Positions 1-8,742 of a stretch of 64,000 nucleotides of DNA are shown here, piece by piece (the stretch's first letter is position 1; each line of letters begins with the position of its first letter). The position numbers were made by a program, and so were the translations under genes. This DNA is from Methanoregula sp. (GTDB lineage Archaea > Halobacteriota > Methanomicrobia > Methanomicrobiales > Methanospirillaceae): positions 1 to 64,000 of the forward strand of contig NZ_JAJRCG010000010.1 in assembly GCF_028679125.1 (NCBI RefSeq), given 5' to 3'. The notes below the pieces were generated by a model. The model searched no databases. It was given only the letters and a program-made list of their open reading frames with translations, and had not been told where the DNA came from.

Positions 1-1083
1 ACCGTCACCTCGCTCCTGGAGATGGAAGGGTTCGAGTCACTCAAGCACTACTCTGAACCGGTCATGACCGTTGCGGTCGAAGCCAAGAACATGAAGGACC
101 TGCCCAAGCTCGTTGAAGTGCTCCGGCAGGTGGCAAAGGAAGACCCGACGCTGATCATCACCATCAACGAGGAGACCGGCGAGCACCTCATCTCCGGTAT
201 GGGAGAACTGCACCTCGAGATCGTCACCGGCCGTATCAAGCGCGACAAGGGTGTCGAGATCGTCACCTCCGAACCGATCGTGGTATACCGTGAGACCGTC
301 ACCGGCAGAGTGGAAAATGTTGAAGGAAAGTCCCCGAACCGGCACAACCGCTTCTACTTTACCCTCGAACCCCTGCCTGATGCCATCGTCGATTTGATCA
401 AGAAGGGCGATGTCTCGATGAACCAGCAGCAGATCGAGCGCCGTGATGTCCTGGTCGCGGCAGGCATGGACAAGGACGATGCCAAGAGTGTCAAGGACAT
501 CAAGGGCACCTGTATGCTCTTCGACCGGACGAAGGGTATCCAGTACCTCAACGAGACCATGGAACTGATCATCGAAGGTATCCACGAGGCACTCGCGGGC
601 GGTCCGCTCGCGGACGAGCCGGTCCAGAACCTCAAGATGACCCTCACCGATGTCAAGCTCCACGAGGATGCAATCCACCGTGGTCCCGCACAGGTCATCC
701 CCGCAGTCCGTGGCGCCATCAAGGGTGGCATGCTGATTGCAGGCGACTCGCTCCTGGAGCCGGTCCAGAAGATCCAGATCACGGTCCCGATGGACCAGAT
801 GGGGGCCGCAACCTCCCAGATCCAGGGCCGGCGCGGCCAGGTCTTCGACATGGCAAGCGAGGGAGATACCATCACCGTTGTCGGCAAGGCACCGGTTGCA
901 GAACTCTTCGGGTTTGCCGGAGACATCCGCTCGGCAACGGAAGGCCGTGCCATGTGGAACACCGAGTTCGCCGGGTTCGAGCTTGTGCCGAACAACATGG
1001 TCAAGGAAGTTGTCGTTGCCATCCGCAAGCGCAAGGGCTTAAAAGAACAGATGCCCACCCCGGCCGATTATCTCTCGGTATAA
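1..1083 (+). CDS. fusA: Translation elongation factor EF-2, C-terminal part (5' truncated by window)
   Basis: This is the last 360 or so residues of archaeal EF-2, the GTPase that moves tRNA and mRNA through the ribosome. The reading frame is open from base 1, so the GTPase domain lies outside the window and the first ATG at 22 is internal. Domains III-V are visible: the stretch [11 protein letters not shown] is typical of domain III, and the domain IV tip carries [12 protein letters not shown]. By comparison with yeast EF-2, the histidine at bases 676-678 is the one converted to diphthamide. The protein ends in the usual C-terminal helix region. A T-rich tract follows the stop. No partner gene is co-oriented closely enough to define an operon. 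Confidence 0.97.
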   Translation, partial: TVTSLLEMEGFESLKHYSEPVMTVAVEAKNMKDLPKLVEVLRQVAKEDPTLIITINEETGEHLISGMGELHLEIVTGRIKRDKGVEIVTSEPIVVYRETVTGRVENVEGKSPNRHNRFYFTLEPLPDAIVDLIKKGDVSMNQQQIERRDVLVAAGMDKDDAKSVKDIKGTCMLFDRTKGIQYLNETMELIIEGIHEALAGGPLADEPVQNLKMTLTDVKLHEDAIHRGPAQVIPAVRGAIKGGMLIAGDSLLEPVQKIQITVPMDQMGAATSQIQGRRGQVFDMASEGDTITVVGKAPVAELFGFAGDIRSATEGRAMWNTEFAGFELVPNNMVKEVVVAIRKRKGLKEQMPTPADYLSV

Positions 1084-1110
1084 TTACCCCAACACCCCAT
1101 TACCCAGTCC

Positions 1111-1128
1111 CTTTTTTTATACATTTTT
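1111..1128 (+). terminator. T-rich terminator after EF-2
   Basis: A run of seven T and then a run of five T start 28 bases after the EF-2 stop codon. Oligo-T tracts of this kind terminate archaeal RNA polymerase. No hairpin is evident. Confidence 0.6.
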
Positions 1129-1204
1129 CCTACGGACCCGGTTGGTTTTCTGGTTCATCCCCGGACCGAAACGGTAAACTCCCTATCGTTCCAGATTATA
1201 GCCA

Positions 1205-1714
1205 ATGGCAGATGATACCAAGCTGAAAATTGTTGTATTTGGTGCATTCGGGGCGGGAAAGACCACGATGATCCAGACCCTGGATCCCGGATCAAAACAC
1301 ATCGAGGCGAACTGTGCCGGGGGAACCACGACCGTGGCACTCGATTTCGGGCGGATCCAGAATAATGGCTGTAACATCCACATCTATGGAACGCCCGGGC
1401 AGGAACGTTTCGAGTTTGCCCGGGAGATCATTGCCCGGGGAATGGACGGGGCGGTTCTTCTGGTAGACGTCACGGCTCCTCCCGATGAGTTCACCAGTCA
1501 CCTCTCCGACAGTCTCCATGCGGCACAGGTACCGTTCGTGGTATTCCTGAACCGGTGCGATGGAACCGGAGCGGATCCCGATGCATTTGTCGGTCGGTTT
1601 GGGGCCTCGGAAACCTGGAGCGTCTCCGCAAAAGACCGGAAGCAGTGCATGGATGCCTTCCTGAAGTTTGCCGGTACGCTGTCGCCCCGACCGTGCGGGC
1701 ATACTTCCCCGTGA
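1205..1714 (+). CDS. Small Ras-like GTP-binding protein
   Basis: A 169-residue stand-alone G domain. P-loop GAFGAGKT lies at residues 13-20, a threonine switch I at about 41-43, the G3 motif GTPGQERF at 62-69, the G4 motif NRCD at 116-119, and an SAKD G5 motif near 145. The GTPGQ in place of DTAGQ and the NRCD variant of NKxD resemble the archaeal and bacterial SRbeta/MglA-like GTPases (COG2229 type), which are often linked to signalling or surface organisation. There is no lipid-attachment cysteine at the C terminus. It is probably monocistronic; its own role and any GAP or exchange partner cannot be read from the neighbours. Confidence 0.8.
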   Translation: MADDTKLKIVVFGAFGAGKTTMIQTLDPGSKHIEANCAGGTTTVALDFGRIQNNGCNIHIYGTPGQERFEFAREIIARGMDGAVLLVDVTAPPDEFTSHLSDSLHAAQVPFVVFLNRCDGTGADPDAFVGRFGASETWSVSAKDRKQCMDAFLKFAGTLSPRPCGHTSP

Positions 1715-1763
1715 TCACGTACTCCCGATATACTCCCGGGTCGTCATCTGCATCCCTCTGTTC

Positions 1764-2432
1764 CTATGGTATCCAGCCCATCCGCACCCACCGCTCGTAA
1801 TCTTCGGTGCGGAAATCCTTATTCTCGATGACAAGATCCCGGAAAAATTCCCGGTTGCTGGTAATTTCCTCTTCCTGTTTCGGGTCAGAGAACCCGCCTT
1901 TAATTGCATCCGCGAGTTTTTTCCCGAGCGCCCGGGCATCCGCCTCGCGGGCATCAACGGCTCCTGAGTCCCCTCCCGTTGCAACGCTGATCCCGCCCAC
2001 CGCAATCACGCCAAGGTAGTTGAGCACATGGTTCTGGTACGCGACAATCCCGTCGCCTCCGGAGGTGTGGGTGCTCGCAACCGAGCAGCCGTATTTCCCG
2101 GAGAGAACCTGGTAGTGGATTATGTCCGCGAGCCGGTCGAAGAAGATCTTCATCTGGCCGGAGACATTGTCGATGTACACGGGCGAGGCGAAGATGATCC
2201 CGTCAGCATCCTTCATCCGCTGCACAAGGGTCGGGACATCGTCATCGTACACGCAGACTCCGTTGAACGAACAGCCCTCGCACGCGGTGCAGGGAGTGAC
2301 CCGGAGATCGCAGAGATCGATCAGGTCCGTATCAGCGCCGGCTTCTGCGGCCCCGGCCAGCACCGATTGGGTGAGTTGTCGCGTTGTGCTCCGGATCGTC
2401 CGAGGGCTCCCGTGGATAGCAAGGATCTTCAT
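1764..2432 (-). CDS. Iron-sulfur flavoprotein (Isf family, flavodoxin fold)
   Basis: A 222-residue NADPH-dependent FMN reductase-like protein. It starts with the flavodoxin-fold signature MKILAIHGSPR. Four cysteines at residues 48, 51, 54 and 60 form the compact CX2CX2CX5C motif that binds the [4Fe-4S] cluster in methanogen Isf, where FMN and the cluster pass electrons from ferredoxin, mainly to reduce O2 or peroxide. The middle of the protein has the family's GIIFASPVY FMN-loop motif. The start at 2432 is chosen because an AGGA site lies about 9 bases before it; a longer frame to 2543 has no family-like sequence. Confidence 0.87.
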   Translation of the reverse strand: MKILAIHGSPRTIRSTTRQLTQSVLAGAAEAGADTDLIDLCDLRVTPCTACEGCSFNGVCVYDDDVPTLVQRMKDADGIIFASPVYIDNVSGQMKIFFDRLADIIHYQVLSGKYGCSVASTHTSGGDGIVAYQNHVLNYLGVIAVGGISVATGGDSGAVDAREADARALGKKLADAIKGGFSDPKQEEEITSNREFFRDLVIENKDFRTEDYERWVRMGWIP

Positions 2433-2553
2433 GGTATAATCTTCCTGATCAGATAGTAGGCGGCGGGGAATATTATAATGAAGGGAGGAGGAAGGTTTTC
2501 CGGGCACTCCCATGAAAAATGCAGGCGGGGTTATCCCGCGCAATCCGGTTCAA

Positions 2554-2835
2554 TTATTTTTTCAGGAGGGTTTCGAGTTTGTCACCGATGAACGCACCGA
2601 CAATGAAGATGAGCACATAGAGGATGATCATAACGATAATACTGAATACTCCAAAGAGACCGGCAACGGTGCTGACAGTTGCGGGAAGCAGGAACATCGA
2701 CACGAGGGTGAAGGCAATGCTCGCGACAATGCCGATGATGGCGCTGTTCTTGAGGAGCCCCCGGTAATCTTCCTGGCCCTTATGAAAAAATCCGAATGCG
2801 ATACCGATAATCAGATCAAGCAGTTCGAGTAACAT
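2554..2835 (-). CDS. Small membrane protein of unknown function
   Basis: A 93-residue protein with hydrophobic segments near residues 5-17, 32-52 and 58-82, and a charged C terminus ending in two lysines. I do not recognise the family. It sits 124 bases downstream of another membrane protein on the same strand, so the two may be cotranscribed. Composition and codon use look like those of the neighbours, which supports it being real. Confidence 0.6.
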   Translation of the reverse strand: MLLELLDLIIGIAFGFFHKGQEDYRGLLKNSAIIGIVASIAFTLVSMFLLPATVSTVAGLFGVFSIIVMIILYVLIFIVGAFIGDKLETLLKK

Positions 2836-2958
2836 ACGAATATCCCAACGATACCAATCTATCGTACGTGGACCGAGAAATACGTTCCTGACCGGTGATG
2901 GATACCGCCTCCCACCCGGGTGGATACAGGAAAAATGGATTGCCTGCCGGGGGCGCTC

Positions 2959-3684
2959 TCACGCTGTGTTTTTCGGGACACAGACCCCGAGCAGCCCGAG
3001 AACGATCAGGGAAAAACCGATGACGACAAAGGTTCCGATAACCGGGAGGATCGTGTTCGTGATCAGGAACAGTTCGCGAAGGGGATAGATCATGAACGTG
3101 AGCGCGAAGATCGCCACGCCCCAAAGGACCATCGGGGCCTCTTTTGGCACGTAGTTCAGCGCGGTGGTAAGCAGGACCCCGGAAGCGGCAAAGTAGATGA
3201 GGGTGACGAGCGTTGCGGGGCTCAGGCCGGCGATACCGATGACCGTTACGGCGATGATGATCGCGGCTGCAATGATGCAGAGGGAGAGATACCGCGCCAC
3301 CGGTTTCGTGGCAAATCCCCTGCGGAGCGCGAACACCAGGATGAGGATCGAAGCGATGATCCCCGCATCGATGATGCTGGGGAAGACCACATCTCTCATC
3401 CCCAGGAGGATCATGACGTACCATCCGATGTTTGCGATCCCCCAGAGTAAAAGCCCGGCACCGGCCCAGAGATGGACCTGCCGATCACCGGACCGATGCC
3501 AGAGACCGATCAGGACAAGAGCGCCGGCAAGTGCGGTGATGATCTGGAGATAGTTGCTGATTGCAAGGAAGACCGTGCCGGGAAGGACAATGATGGCGAG
3601 GGCGAGAACGACTGCCACCAGGAGGATTGCGGAGAAAATACCGGCAATCCATGTTCTGGCAGGTATATCCGGAGTATCTGTCAT
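2959..3684 (-). CDS. Multi-pass membrane protein of unknown function
   Basis: A 241-residue protein made almost entirely of hydrophobic stretches, about seven or eight predicted membrane spans, separated by short charged loops. The N-terminal dozen residues are polar and should be cytosolic. No catalytic or transport motif is visible. The topology is reminiscent of methanogen hypothetical membrane proteins found next to sensor genes, but no assignment is justified. A small membrane protein follows it on the same strand. Confidence 0.65.
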   Translation of the reverse strand: MTDTPDIPARTWIAGIFSAILLVAVVLALAIIVLPGTVFLAISNYLQIITALAGALVLIGLWHRSGDRQVHLWAGAGLLLWGIANIGWYVMILLGMRDVVFPSIIDAGIIASILILVFALRRGFATKPVARYLSLCIIAAAIIIAVTVIGIAGLSPATLVTLIYFAASGVLLTTALNYVPKEAPMVLWGVAIFALTFMIYPLRELFLITNTILPVIGTFVVIGFSLIVLGLLGVCVPKNTA

Positions 3685-4059
3685 AAAGAAATTTTTTTTA
3701 CAAACCTGAAAAGGATTGTGCAGTTCTTACGATTTTATTCTCATATTCCCTGGGTCAGGAAGTGAGATGACCCGAATGGACCAATGCGACACGGAGATTT
3801 GGATCCGGCCTGCTGAAAAAAAATAAAAAAAATTAACCTTGTTGTTTCCGGTCCAGAAACCAATAGCCGGTGTGAGTGAAACAGCTCATGGCAGGTCTGC
3901 CCGGAAAAGCCGGCAATCTTCGTCATGGCCAGAACGGCGGGTTTTACCTGAGGATGTGTAGCAAAAATTTTTGAAGTCTCCGAAAAAAATGGCGGGGAGT
4001 ATGCGGTGCCTGTTTTTCGTTCCCCTCTGACAAGGCTCACACGTTACAATGGGACCCAC
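3685..4059. other. Intergenic region, no gene seen
   Basis: About 375 bases between a leftward gene that starts at 3684 and a leftward gene that ends at 4060. It contains A/T-rich runs near 3690-3700 and 3816-3835, likely promoter and terminator material. No ORF with coding character, tRNA or repeat was found. Confidence 0.5.
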
Positions 4060-4392
4060 TCATCCTATCCGGAACCCGGCAAGCATGAGTCCCGCAAGTC
4101 CAAGCAGGATCAGGATAATGACAGCGATCATGATCTTCAGGTACGGGATCCCGTCGGCCGCTTTCTTTGCCGGCCCGCGTCGGGTATCCGTTGCAATCCC
4201 ACCGGTTGCGCTCACGCCGCCGCCCCGACTGTAACTCATACCTACGGACGGCCGGGGTTTGCTGTTCCAGCTCACAATGCCCGTGCAGTTGTGATTGGGC
4301 GGGAGCCGACAGTCGGCGCAGAACTTTCCCCCGCAGTGCTGGCAGGTGAACGGGAGCGTGGTCTCGCTGCCACAGTTGTCACAACGCGTCAT
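4060..4392 (-). CDS. AN1-type zinc-finger protein with C-terminal membrane helix (copy 1)
   Basis: A 110-residue protein. Residues 1-36 hold a compact cysteine/histidine cluster (CDNC, then FTCQHCGG, FCADC, NHNC) that fits an AN1-like zinc finger. A glycine-rich linker follows, then one hydrophobic helix at about 84-107. It should be a zinc-binding, membrane-anchored protein facing the cytosol. A paralogue lies at 11050-11376; the first 60 or so residues are nearly identical, but linker and membrane helix diverge. The role of archaeal AN1 proteins is unknown; eukaryotic relatives act in ubiquitin and stress pathways, which does not transfer here. Confidence 0.8.
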   Translation of the reverse strand: MTRCDNCGSETTLPFTCQHCGGKFCADCRLPPNHNCTGIVSWNSKPRPSVGMSYSRGGGVSATGGIATDTRRGPAKKAADGIPYLKIMIAVIILILLGLAGLMLAGFRIG

Positions 4393-4660
4393 CGATCTTC
4401 ACGTTGTCTTTTTTGTATTAAGAACTCTTCCCGCTGGGGGATTTACCGTCGTAAACCCGTGACCCCCCCTCCAAAACGGTCATAGCGGCCGCCGGAGGGC
4501 GGTTATTTTTACGCGTTCCAAAGTCTGTGTAAATTCAGGGGCTGCCGGACGCCCGCTATTTTGCAGGTTGAACTGGGGTTAAAATCGCTTTGTTTTCAAA
4601 ATAAACCCCATTTCGTCCGATTTTCCATGGGCGTGGACACTGCATCCACTCCGGCCGGAA
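4210..4660. repeat. Long direct repeat, copy 1 (5' half of AN1 gene plus upstream DNA)
   Basis: About 450 bases match 11195-11645 in the same orientation. By eye the non-coding part (4393-4660) differs at about 16 of 265 positions, so roughly 94% identity. The match ends on the left inside the AN1 coding sequence and on the right a few bases past a GTGGA/TCCAC hairpin. The two copies enclose about 6.5 kb. Confidence 0.85.
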
Positions 4661-4830
4661 GTGACCAGGCTCCGTTTGGCAATTCGGGCATTTTACGGGG
4701 TTTTTGGAGAGACTCTCTCCCCAGCCCCCAGCGGAGGGGGCTGGCCGGGGGTTGATCCGGAAAAGGAGGTCAGGGTCCGGGGGGCCGGAGCCGATCATCC
4801 CTATGCGGTTCAAGGATCGCGCCAGATGGA
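4393..4830. promoter_or_regulatory. Conserved 5' region of AN1 gene; possible leader RNA
   Basis: This gene-free stretch is largely part of the long repeat. On the minus strand a TATA-like TAAAAATAA lies about 125 bases before the AN1 start. A hairpin with stem TTTAC/GTAAA and loop GACG sits between it and the start codon. On the other side are potential hairpins GGGGTT/AACCCC and GTGGA/TCCAC. The last 170 bases (4661-4830) are not repeated and hold only the 3' flank of the next gene. Confidence 0.5.
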
Positions 4831-6114
4831 TCATCCTCGTCTGTATTGGCACCACATTCCGGTGAACAACAGGAGAGAGCCAACAGCGAGCGGGACTGCA
4901 GGCCCGGGTGAGGAGTGCGTGGGTGTCGGGGATGCAGTTTTTTCTGGTGTAAGGGTATGATTTCTGAATCCATCTGACTGAGGCGTGAGCTCTGGAACGG
5001 GATCCAGATTCGGAGTGTTAATTACAAACAAATGGATGTAGCCATCTTTTTTGAGTTTGTCCTTAGGATCCTCTCCATAGGAGGCCCAGAGGATCCGGTT
5101 CCCATCTATATCGAACAGTCGGGGAAACTCTGTGCTGATGGGTAGAACTTCGCGGGCACCAGAGGAAATAGAATAGACAATAATTGAACCCGACGGCTCA
5201 TCGCGCGTGTCAAAGATAGAATTTTCCTTCCACGCAATCAGATCTCCGGATATCTGTTGTGCATATGCATTGAAAAAGTCCCTGCTGATCCGGTACTCTG
5301 TCCCTGAAGTCAGATTATAGAGATACGTTGCAGGATTTCCGTCACGGAAATCTCGCCAGACAACATAGTCTCCCGAGATTTCAGGACAATACTGGGAATG
5401 CCGCGCTGTGCTAAGGGGGATCTCCTCATTTAGATCCAAATCGAACAGATAAATATCACCGCTGCCCGGTTCGTTGCGATCATCAGACCAGACAATCCGG
5501 GAACCGTCCATGGAAAGGGTACTGATTTTCCCGGGCCCGGTGTGAATAACCCGGCGGGCTTGGCTTGTCAGGTTAAAGAGGGCAATTTCGTACATCGTGA
5601 TCGGGTAAATCTGAACCCGTATCCAAGCGACATGGTCACCAGAAATGACCGGATACTGGTTATCGCGCATGAGGCTGGGATCCTCAACACTTATTTCATC
5701 GGGGGTGAGGGCAGATGTTTCCCCGGTTGCCTGGTTGTACAGGAAAATCGTGGAATTCTCACTCCACACGACATGCTCGCCCGCCAGACCAAAGGGGGTG
5801 TCGACCCTATACGAGTGATCGGGAGAATGTGTGGTGGCAAGGATTCGCGTCTCCCCATCGGACATGTTCATCATCCAGATGGTACTGGAAATATACTTTG
5901 TAGGTGATGGTGTCAGTCGGGCCGTCTGCCAGACAATCCGGTCGCGGTCAAGGTTAAAAGGCTCCGAATAGGTTAAATATGGGTTGCCGGATTCATCTTC
6001 TGTGATATGGGGGGAATAGAAGGGGATGTCTGTACCGGAGAGGAGCGCGGCCACGGGAGTAGTCACCAGGAGAATGAAGAGGAAAATTCCACACATCTGT
6101 AATAGAGGTTTCAT
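4831..6114 (-). CDS. Secreted beta-propeller (TolB-like) surface protein with C-terminal anchor
   Basis: A 427-residue exported protein. A signal peptide covers about residues 1-24, ending near PVAA. The body has six or so repeats with the pattern hhWSDDR/hVWRDFRDGN and ISGDYVVW, typical of TolB/WD40-like propeller blades found in methanogen surface proteins. A Pro/Thr/Ser-rich linker near residue 385 leads to a hydrophobic helix and the basic end QYRRG, an archaeal cell-surface anchor. ATG 6114 is preferred over a TTG five codons upstream. It is 58 bases downstream of another secreted-protein gene on the same strand, so the two are probably one transcript. Confidence 0.8.
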   Translation of the reverse strand: MKPLLQMCGIFLFILLVTTPVAALLSGTDIPFYSPHITEDESGNPYLTYSEPFNLDRDRIVWQTARLTPSPTKYISSTIWMMNMSDGETRILATTHSPDHSYRVDTPFGLAGEHVVWSENSTIFLYNQATGETSALTPDEISVEDPSLMRDNQYPVISGDHVAWIRVQIYPITMYEIALFNLTSQARRVIHTGPGKISTLSMDGSRIVWSDDRNEPGSGDIYLFDLDLNEEIPLSTARHSQYCPEISGDYVVWRDFRDGNPATYLYNLTSGTEYRISRDFFNAYAQQISGDLIAWKENSIFDTRDEPSGSIIVYSISSGAREVLPISTEFPRLFDIDGNRILWASYGEDPKDKLKKDGYIHLFVINTPNLDPVPELTPQSDGFRNHTLTPEKTASPTPTHSSPGPAVPLAVGSLLLFTGMWCQYRRG

Positions 6115-6172
6115 GAAACTCAATTCCAAGGTCTGTGAATCATCGTGACTAAGCAGTAAAAAGAGAAAAAGA

Positions 6173-6796
6173 TTATGGGATTGTTATTGAATCCGATTCG
6201 CCGGACGCCTCACGATAGGGATGGCTAATGTATCCGAAGGTATGAACATCGTAGTTTCCAGCCTCTGGCCACATATACAACTTGTCTTGAGTACTAATCG
6301 TATATATCCCATCGGTGGATGAGGCAGAGGTTGAATCTACTTGTGTAGCTTCATCCATCATTAAAAAAGCCTCAATATAAATATAGCCGGGGGGGTCGCT
6401 CATACCCGTTACAGTTGATGTTCCCCCATATCGGATTCGGGTACTACTGACTTTAGTTATCCACCCACTTACGTGCATGGTTATCGTTCTTGACAGCTCA
6501 GAAAATCTATCCTGGTTATTTCCGTCGGGCCAGATCATCTTATGCTCGTGCAGATCCTTTTTCACCTCATCCGAAACGCCCACAAGGTGCTCAGGATGGA
6601 CTTTCTCCATGTACTCTCCGACAGTAATGTCAGAACCCCAGAGTTTGTTGATTAACACGATCTGCTCCGGGCTTGCAGAAGATGTCCGAACTGAACCCCC
6701 ATTTGCATCTGCCGCGCTTACAGCCGGCAGGGCGCCGATACAGAGTATGCTTATAACGATAAGCAATGCTAGTTGCCGATATAGTCCTTTTACCAT
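6173..6796 (-). CDS. Secreted protein of unknown function
   Basis: A 207-residue protein with a clear signal peptide (basic MVKGLYR, then a hydrophobic core, cleavage expected after about residue 28 in AVSA). The mature part is polar and rich in Ser/Thr, with an immunoglobulin-like look in its second half (strands around YIYIEAFLMM and DVHTFGYISHPY). No family recognised. Start 6796 is supported by AGGTGA placed five bases upstream; an in-frame ATG at 6814 lacks one. A conserved palindromic promoter motif (6885-6906) lies 89 bases upstream. No C-terminal anchor is present, so it may be released or bound to a partner. Confidence 0.75.
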   Translation of the reverse strand: MVKGLYRQLALLIVISILCIGALPAVSAADANGGSVRTSSASPEQIVLINKLWGSDITVGEYMEKVHPEHLVGVSDEVKKDLHEHKMIWPDGNNQDRFSELSRTITMHVSGWITKVSSTRIRYGGTSTVTGMSDPPGYIYIEAFLMMDEATQVDSTSASSTDGIYTISTQDKLYMWPEAGNYDVHTFGYISHPYREASGESDSITIP

Positions 6797-6884
6797 TTTT
6801 TCACCTGAACGCACGCTTTTTTACGCTTCACTGCAAGTGAATCGTGCATCCAATCTGGTGATACGATAAAAATTGCCTTAAAAT

Positions 6885-6906
6885 TTCTGTGACAAAATTT
6901 TACCAA
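6885..6906. promoter_or_regulatory. Shared palindromic promoter motif, site 1
   Basis: The core CTGTGACAAAATTTTACC is A/T-palindromic in its centre. It lies between the divergent genes at 6173-6796 (minus) and 6942-7790 (plus), next to TATA-like sequences on both sides (TTTTAAGG on the minus strand, ATTAAATA at 6911 on the plus strand). It matches site 2 (10297-10318) at 21 of 22 positions and site 3 (8743-8764) at 16 of 22. Confidence 0.65.
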
Positions 6907-6910
6907 ATGT

Positions 6911-6930
6911 ATTAAATATTATGTTTTAAA
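6911..6930 (+). promoter_or_regulatory. TATA-like promoter of the membrane wHTH regulator
   Basis: ATTAAATATT at 6911-6920 lies 22-31 bases before the ATG at 6942. No ribosome-binding site precedes the ATG, so the transcript is probably leaderless or nearly so. Confidence 0.45.
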
Positions 6931-6941
6931 AAGATGGGATA

Positions 6942-7790
6942 ATGGTGCAGGTCAGAAGAATATTCAGGATCCTGCGGCAGGCTGCATGGTACGGGATCCT
7001 CCTTCTCATTGCTATCATCTGTATCTACGCGTCCCTGAATACTATCACCCTCTTCCTGTGGGGAGATCCATCGATCCATGGCCAGCCCCGTATGTTCCAC
7101 CCCCCGGAGATCATGGTGCTCCATTACGTGGGGATGATCTCTCCCGAACTGGCCCGGATTGTTGTGGGTGTTCTCTTTGGGAGTTTGGGTTTCTTTCTCT
7201 GGTTCAGGTTCCGCGGGACAAGTAGGAAGACATTGCTCGATCATCCCCTGCGGGAACGGATAGCGGAATTTATCCGCTCCCATCCCGGGTGCCATTTCAG
7301 TTCCCTTGCACGAGAACTTGGAATAAACCGCGGCACGCTCTCCTATCACCTCGGCCAGCTCACCTTCTTCAACATTGTGCAGGAAACAAAAGAGGGGGGT
7401 CTGACCCGGTACTATATGCATAAGGCCGGGATTACAGAACTCGAACAGAAGATCATGGCACACCGGGACAACCCCCAGCGCAGCCAAATCCTCTCAATGC
7501 TGGAGAATGGAGATGCCACGCAGAGAATAGAACTCAAAAAGAACCTGAACATTTCAGGACCCGCGCTCTGGTATCACATGCATATCCTGATGGAAGACGG
7601 GATCGTACTTGCCGAACAGAACTGCGAGAAGACCGGCAGGCCTGTGCAGTACTCACTCACCGGAGAGGCCAGTAAAATTATTAAAAATAGTACTGGGGAT
7701 GTCTCTGCCGTGGCAGGTTTCCCGGTACCTTCAGTGCAGGATTGGGGGACCGGCTCACAGTCCGGAAAAGATTCCGTGTTTCAGAAGTGA
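6942..7790 (+). CDS. Membrane-anchored transcription regulator with two winged-helix domains
   Basis: A 282-residue protein. Two hydrophobic helices at about residues 16-36 and 70-88 enclose a short outer loop. They are followed by two cytosolic winged helix-turn-helix domains, at about 104-160 (SLARELGINRGTLSYHL recognition region) and 178-240 (LKKNLNISGPALWYHM). This architecture (COG3398-like) is common in methanogens, where such proteins are thought to regulate nearby surface genes. It sits among secreted-protein genes and starts 36 bases from a palindromic motif also found before three of them. Its 3' end overlaps the convergent gene 7755-8690 by 36 bases. Direct binding to the motif is inferred only. 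Confidence 0.85.
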   Translation: MVQVRRIFRILRQAAWYGILLLIAIICIYASLNTITLFLWGDPSIHGQPRMFHPPEIMVLHYVGMISPELARIVVGVLFGSLGFFLWFRFRGTSRKTLLDHPLRERIAEFIRSHPGCHFSSLARELGINRGTLSYHLGQLTFFNIVQETKEGGLTRYYMHKAGITELEQKIMAHRDNPQRSQILSMLENGDATQRIELKKNLNISGPALWYHMHILMEDGIVLAEQNCEKTGRPVQYSLTGEASKIIKNSTGDVSAVAGFPVPSVQDWGTGSQSGKDSVFQK

Positions 7791-8690
7791 GAACTGGTTT
7801 GGCCCGGCTGTGAGCCTGGCTGTTGTCTCCGCATCCGGGACAACAAAGAGTGCCGAATCGGTACCGCACCATGGTTCCCTATCCCAGCCGACCGTAATGA
7901 CATATTCTCCGGGCATAAGCCGTGCCGTATCCAGACTGTAATACCATGTGTTCCAGTTGGTATGCCCTCCCGGTTCTGTCCCGCCAGCGGGTGTGATAGT
8001 TGGAAGGGTATCTCGGAGGATCTCTTTTCCTGATGTGGCATTGTAAATCCGAGCGCTCAGGCAATCCTTCGGCGCCATGTTGGTGATCCCGGAAAACACT
8101 ATACTGTGAGGATTGTTGCGGTCCAGAATCAACTGGCCGGTCATCGGATCGCTTTTCTGGTTGAACCGGAGTGCGGGCAACTCGACAAAGAAATACTCTG
8201 CCTGAATGATATCATCGACACCCTTTCGTTCCGATATCGCAAAGAGGGCTGCAACCTCCGGCTGGACGCTAGCACGGAGATCAGATACGGAACCCAGATC
8301 TGCTCCTGTAATGCCACGATCAGTGACCGTGATGTTCCCGGATCCGGAGATACGGGTGTTGATCTCGTACTGCTTATTTGCGCCCGGATCCAGTATCACG
8401 AACGCATACTGACCGGCAGAAAAATTCCGGGTCACTTCCGGTCCAAGGGTAAGAGAGAAGTTCCCCCGGGTATCAGGGGATGCTTTGAGAGTATGGAAAT
8501 AGTGCCGGCCAAGTACCATGAGAGTAATAGATCCGTTTGTTGCACCGGTCCCGTGGACCGTGAACGCATCCCCTTCCGCAATCGTCTTCGGACAGCTGGA
8601 TTCAAATGTCAGGTCGGCCGCAGCCGGTGCGGCCATGAAAATAGTGAGCACGAGGATATTCACAGCAAGAATTATTCCAGAATTTGTCAT
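7755..8690 (-). CDS. Secreted surface-type protein (DUF3821-like), no C-terminal anchor
   Basis: A 311-residue exported protein with a signal peptide ending near PAAA at residue 24. The mature N terminus has the pattern KTIAEGDAFTVHGTG, matched by ITKGDTFSVSGTG in the paralogue at 63056-63997. Both then contain SAGQYAFVILDPG/SSGQYAIVFQDPG, GVDD...EYFFVE and a late GEYVITVGW/GNYNISVGW strand, so they share one fold along their length. The family resembles DUF3821 of Methanomicrobia (named from memory). Unlike the paralogue this copy ends without a membrane helix. GGGAG lies before two adjacent ATGs (8693, 8690); spacing favours 8690. Function unknown. Confidence 0.75.
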   Translation of the reverse strand: MTNSGIILAVNILVLTIFMAAPAAADLTFESSCPKTIAEGDAFTVHGTGATNGSITLMVLGRHYFHTLKASPDTRGNFSLTLGPEVTRNFSAGQYAFVILDPGANKQYEINTRISGSGNITVTDRGITGADLGSVSDLRASVQPEVAALFAISERKGVDDIIQAEYFFVELPALRFNQKSDPMTGQLILDRNNPHSIVFSGITNMAPKDCLSARIYNATSGKEILRDTLPTITPAGGTEPGGHTNWNTWYYSLDTARLMPGEYVITVGWDREPWCGTDSALFVVPDAETTARLTAGPNQFSLLKHGIFSGL

Positions 8691-8742
8691 CATTAACTCC
8701 CGATTGTTTCTGAACCAGTATCAGAACAGGTAGTTAAGTGAT

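Noticed and set aside
4561..4755. Small ORF conserved in both long repeats (also 11543-11815)
   Set aside because: Starts with TTG without a ribosome-binding site, lies in the duplicated upstream DNA, and diverges or frameshifts right after the repeat ends. Conservation is that of the DNA repeat.
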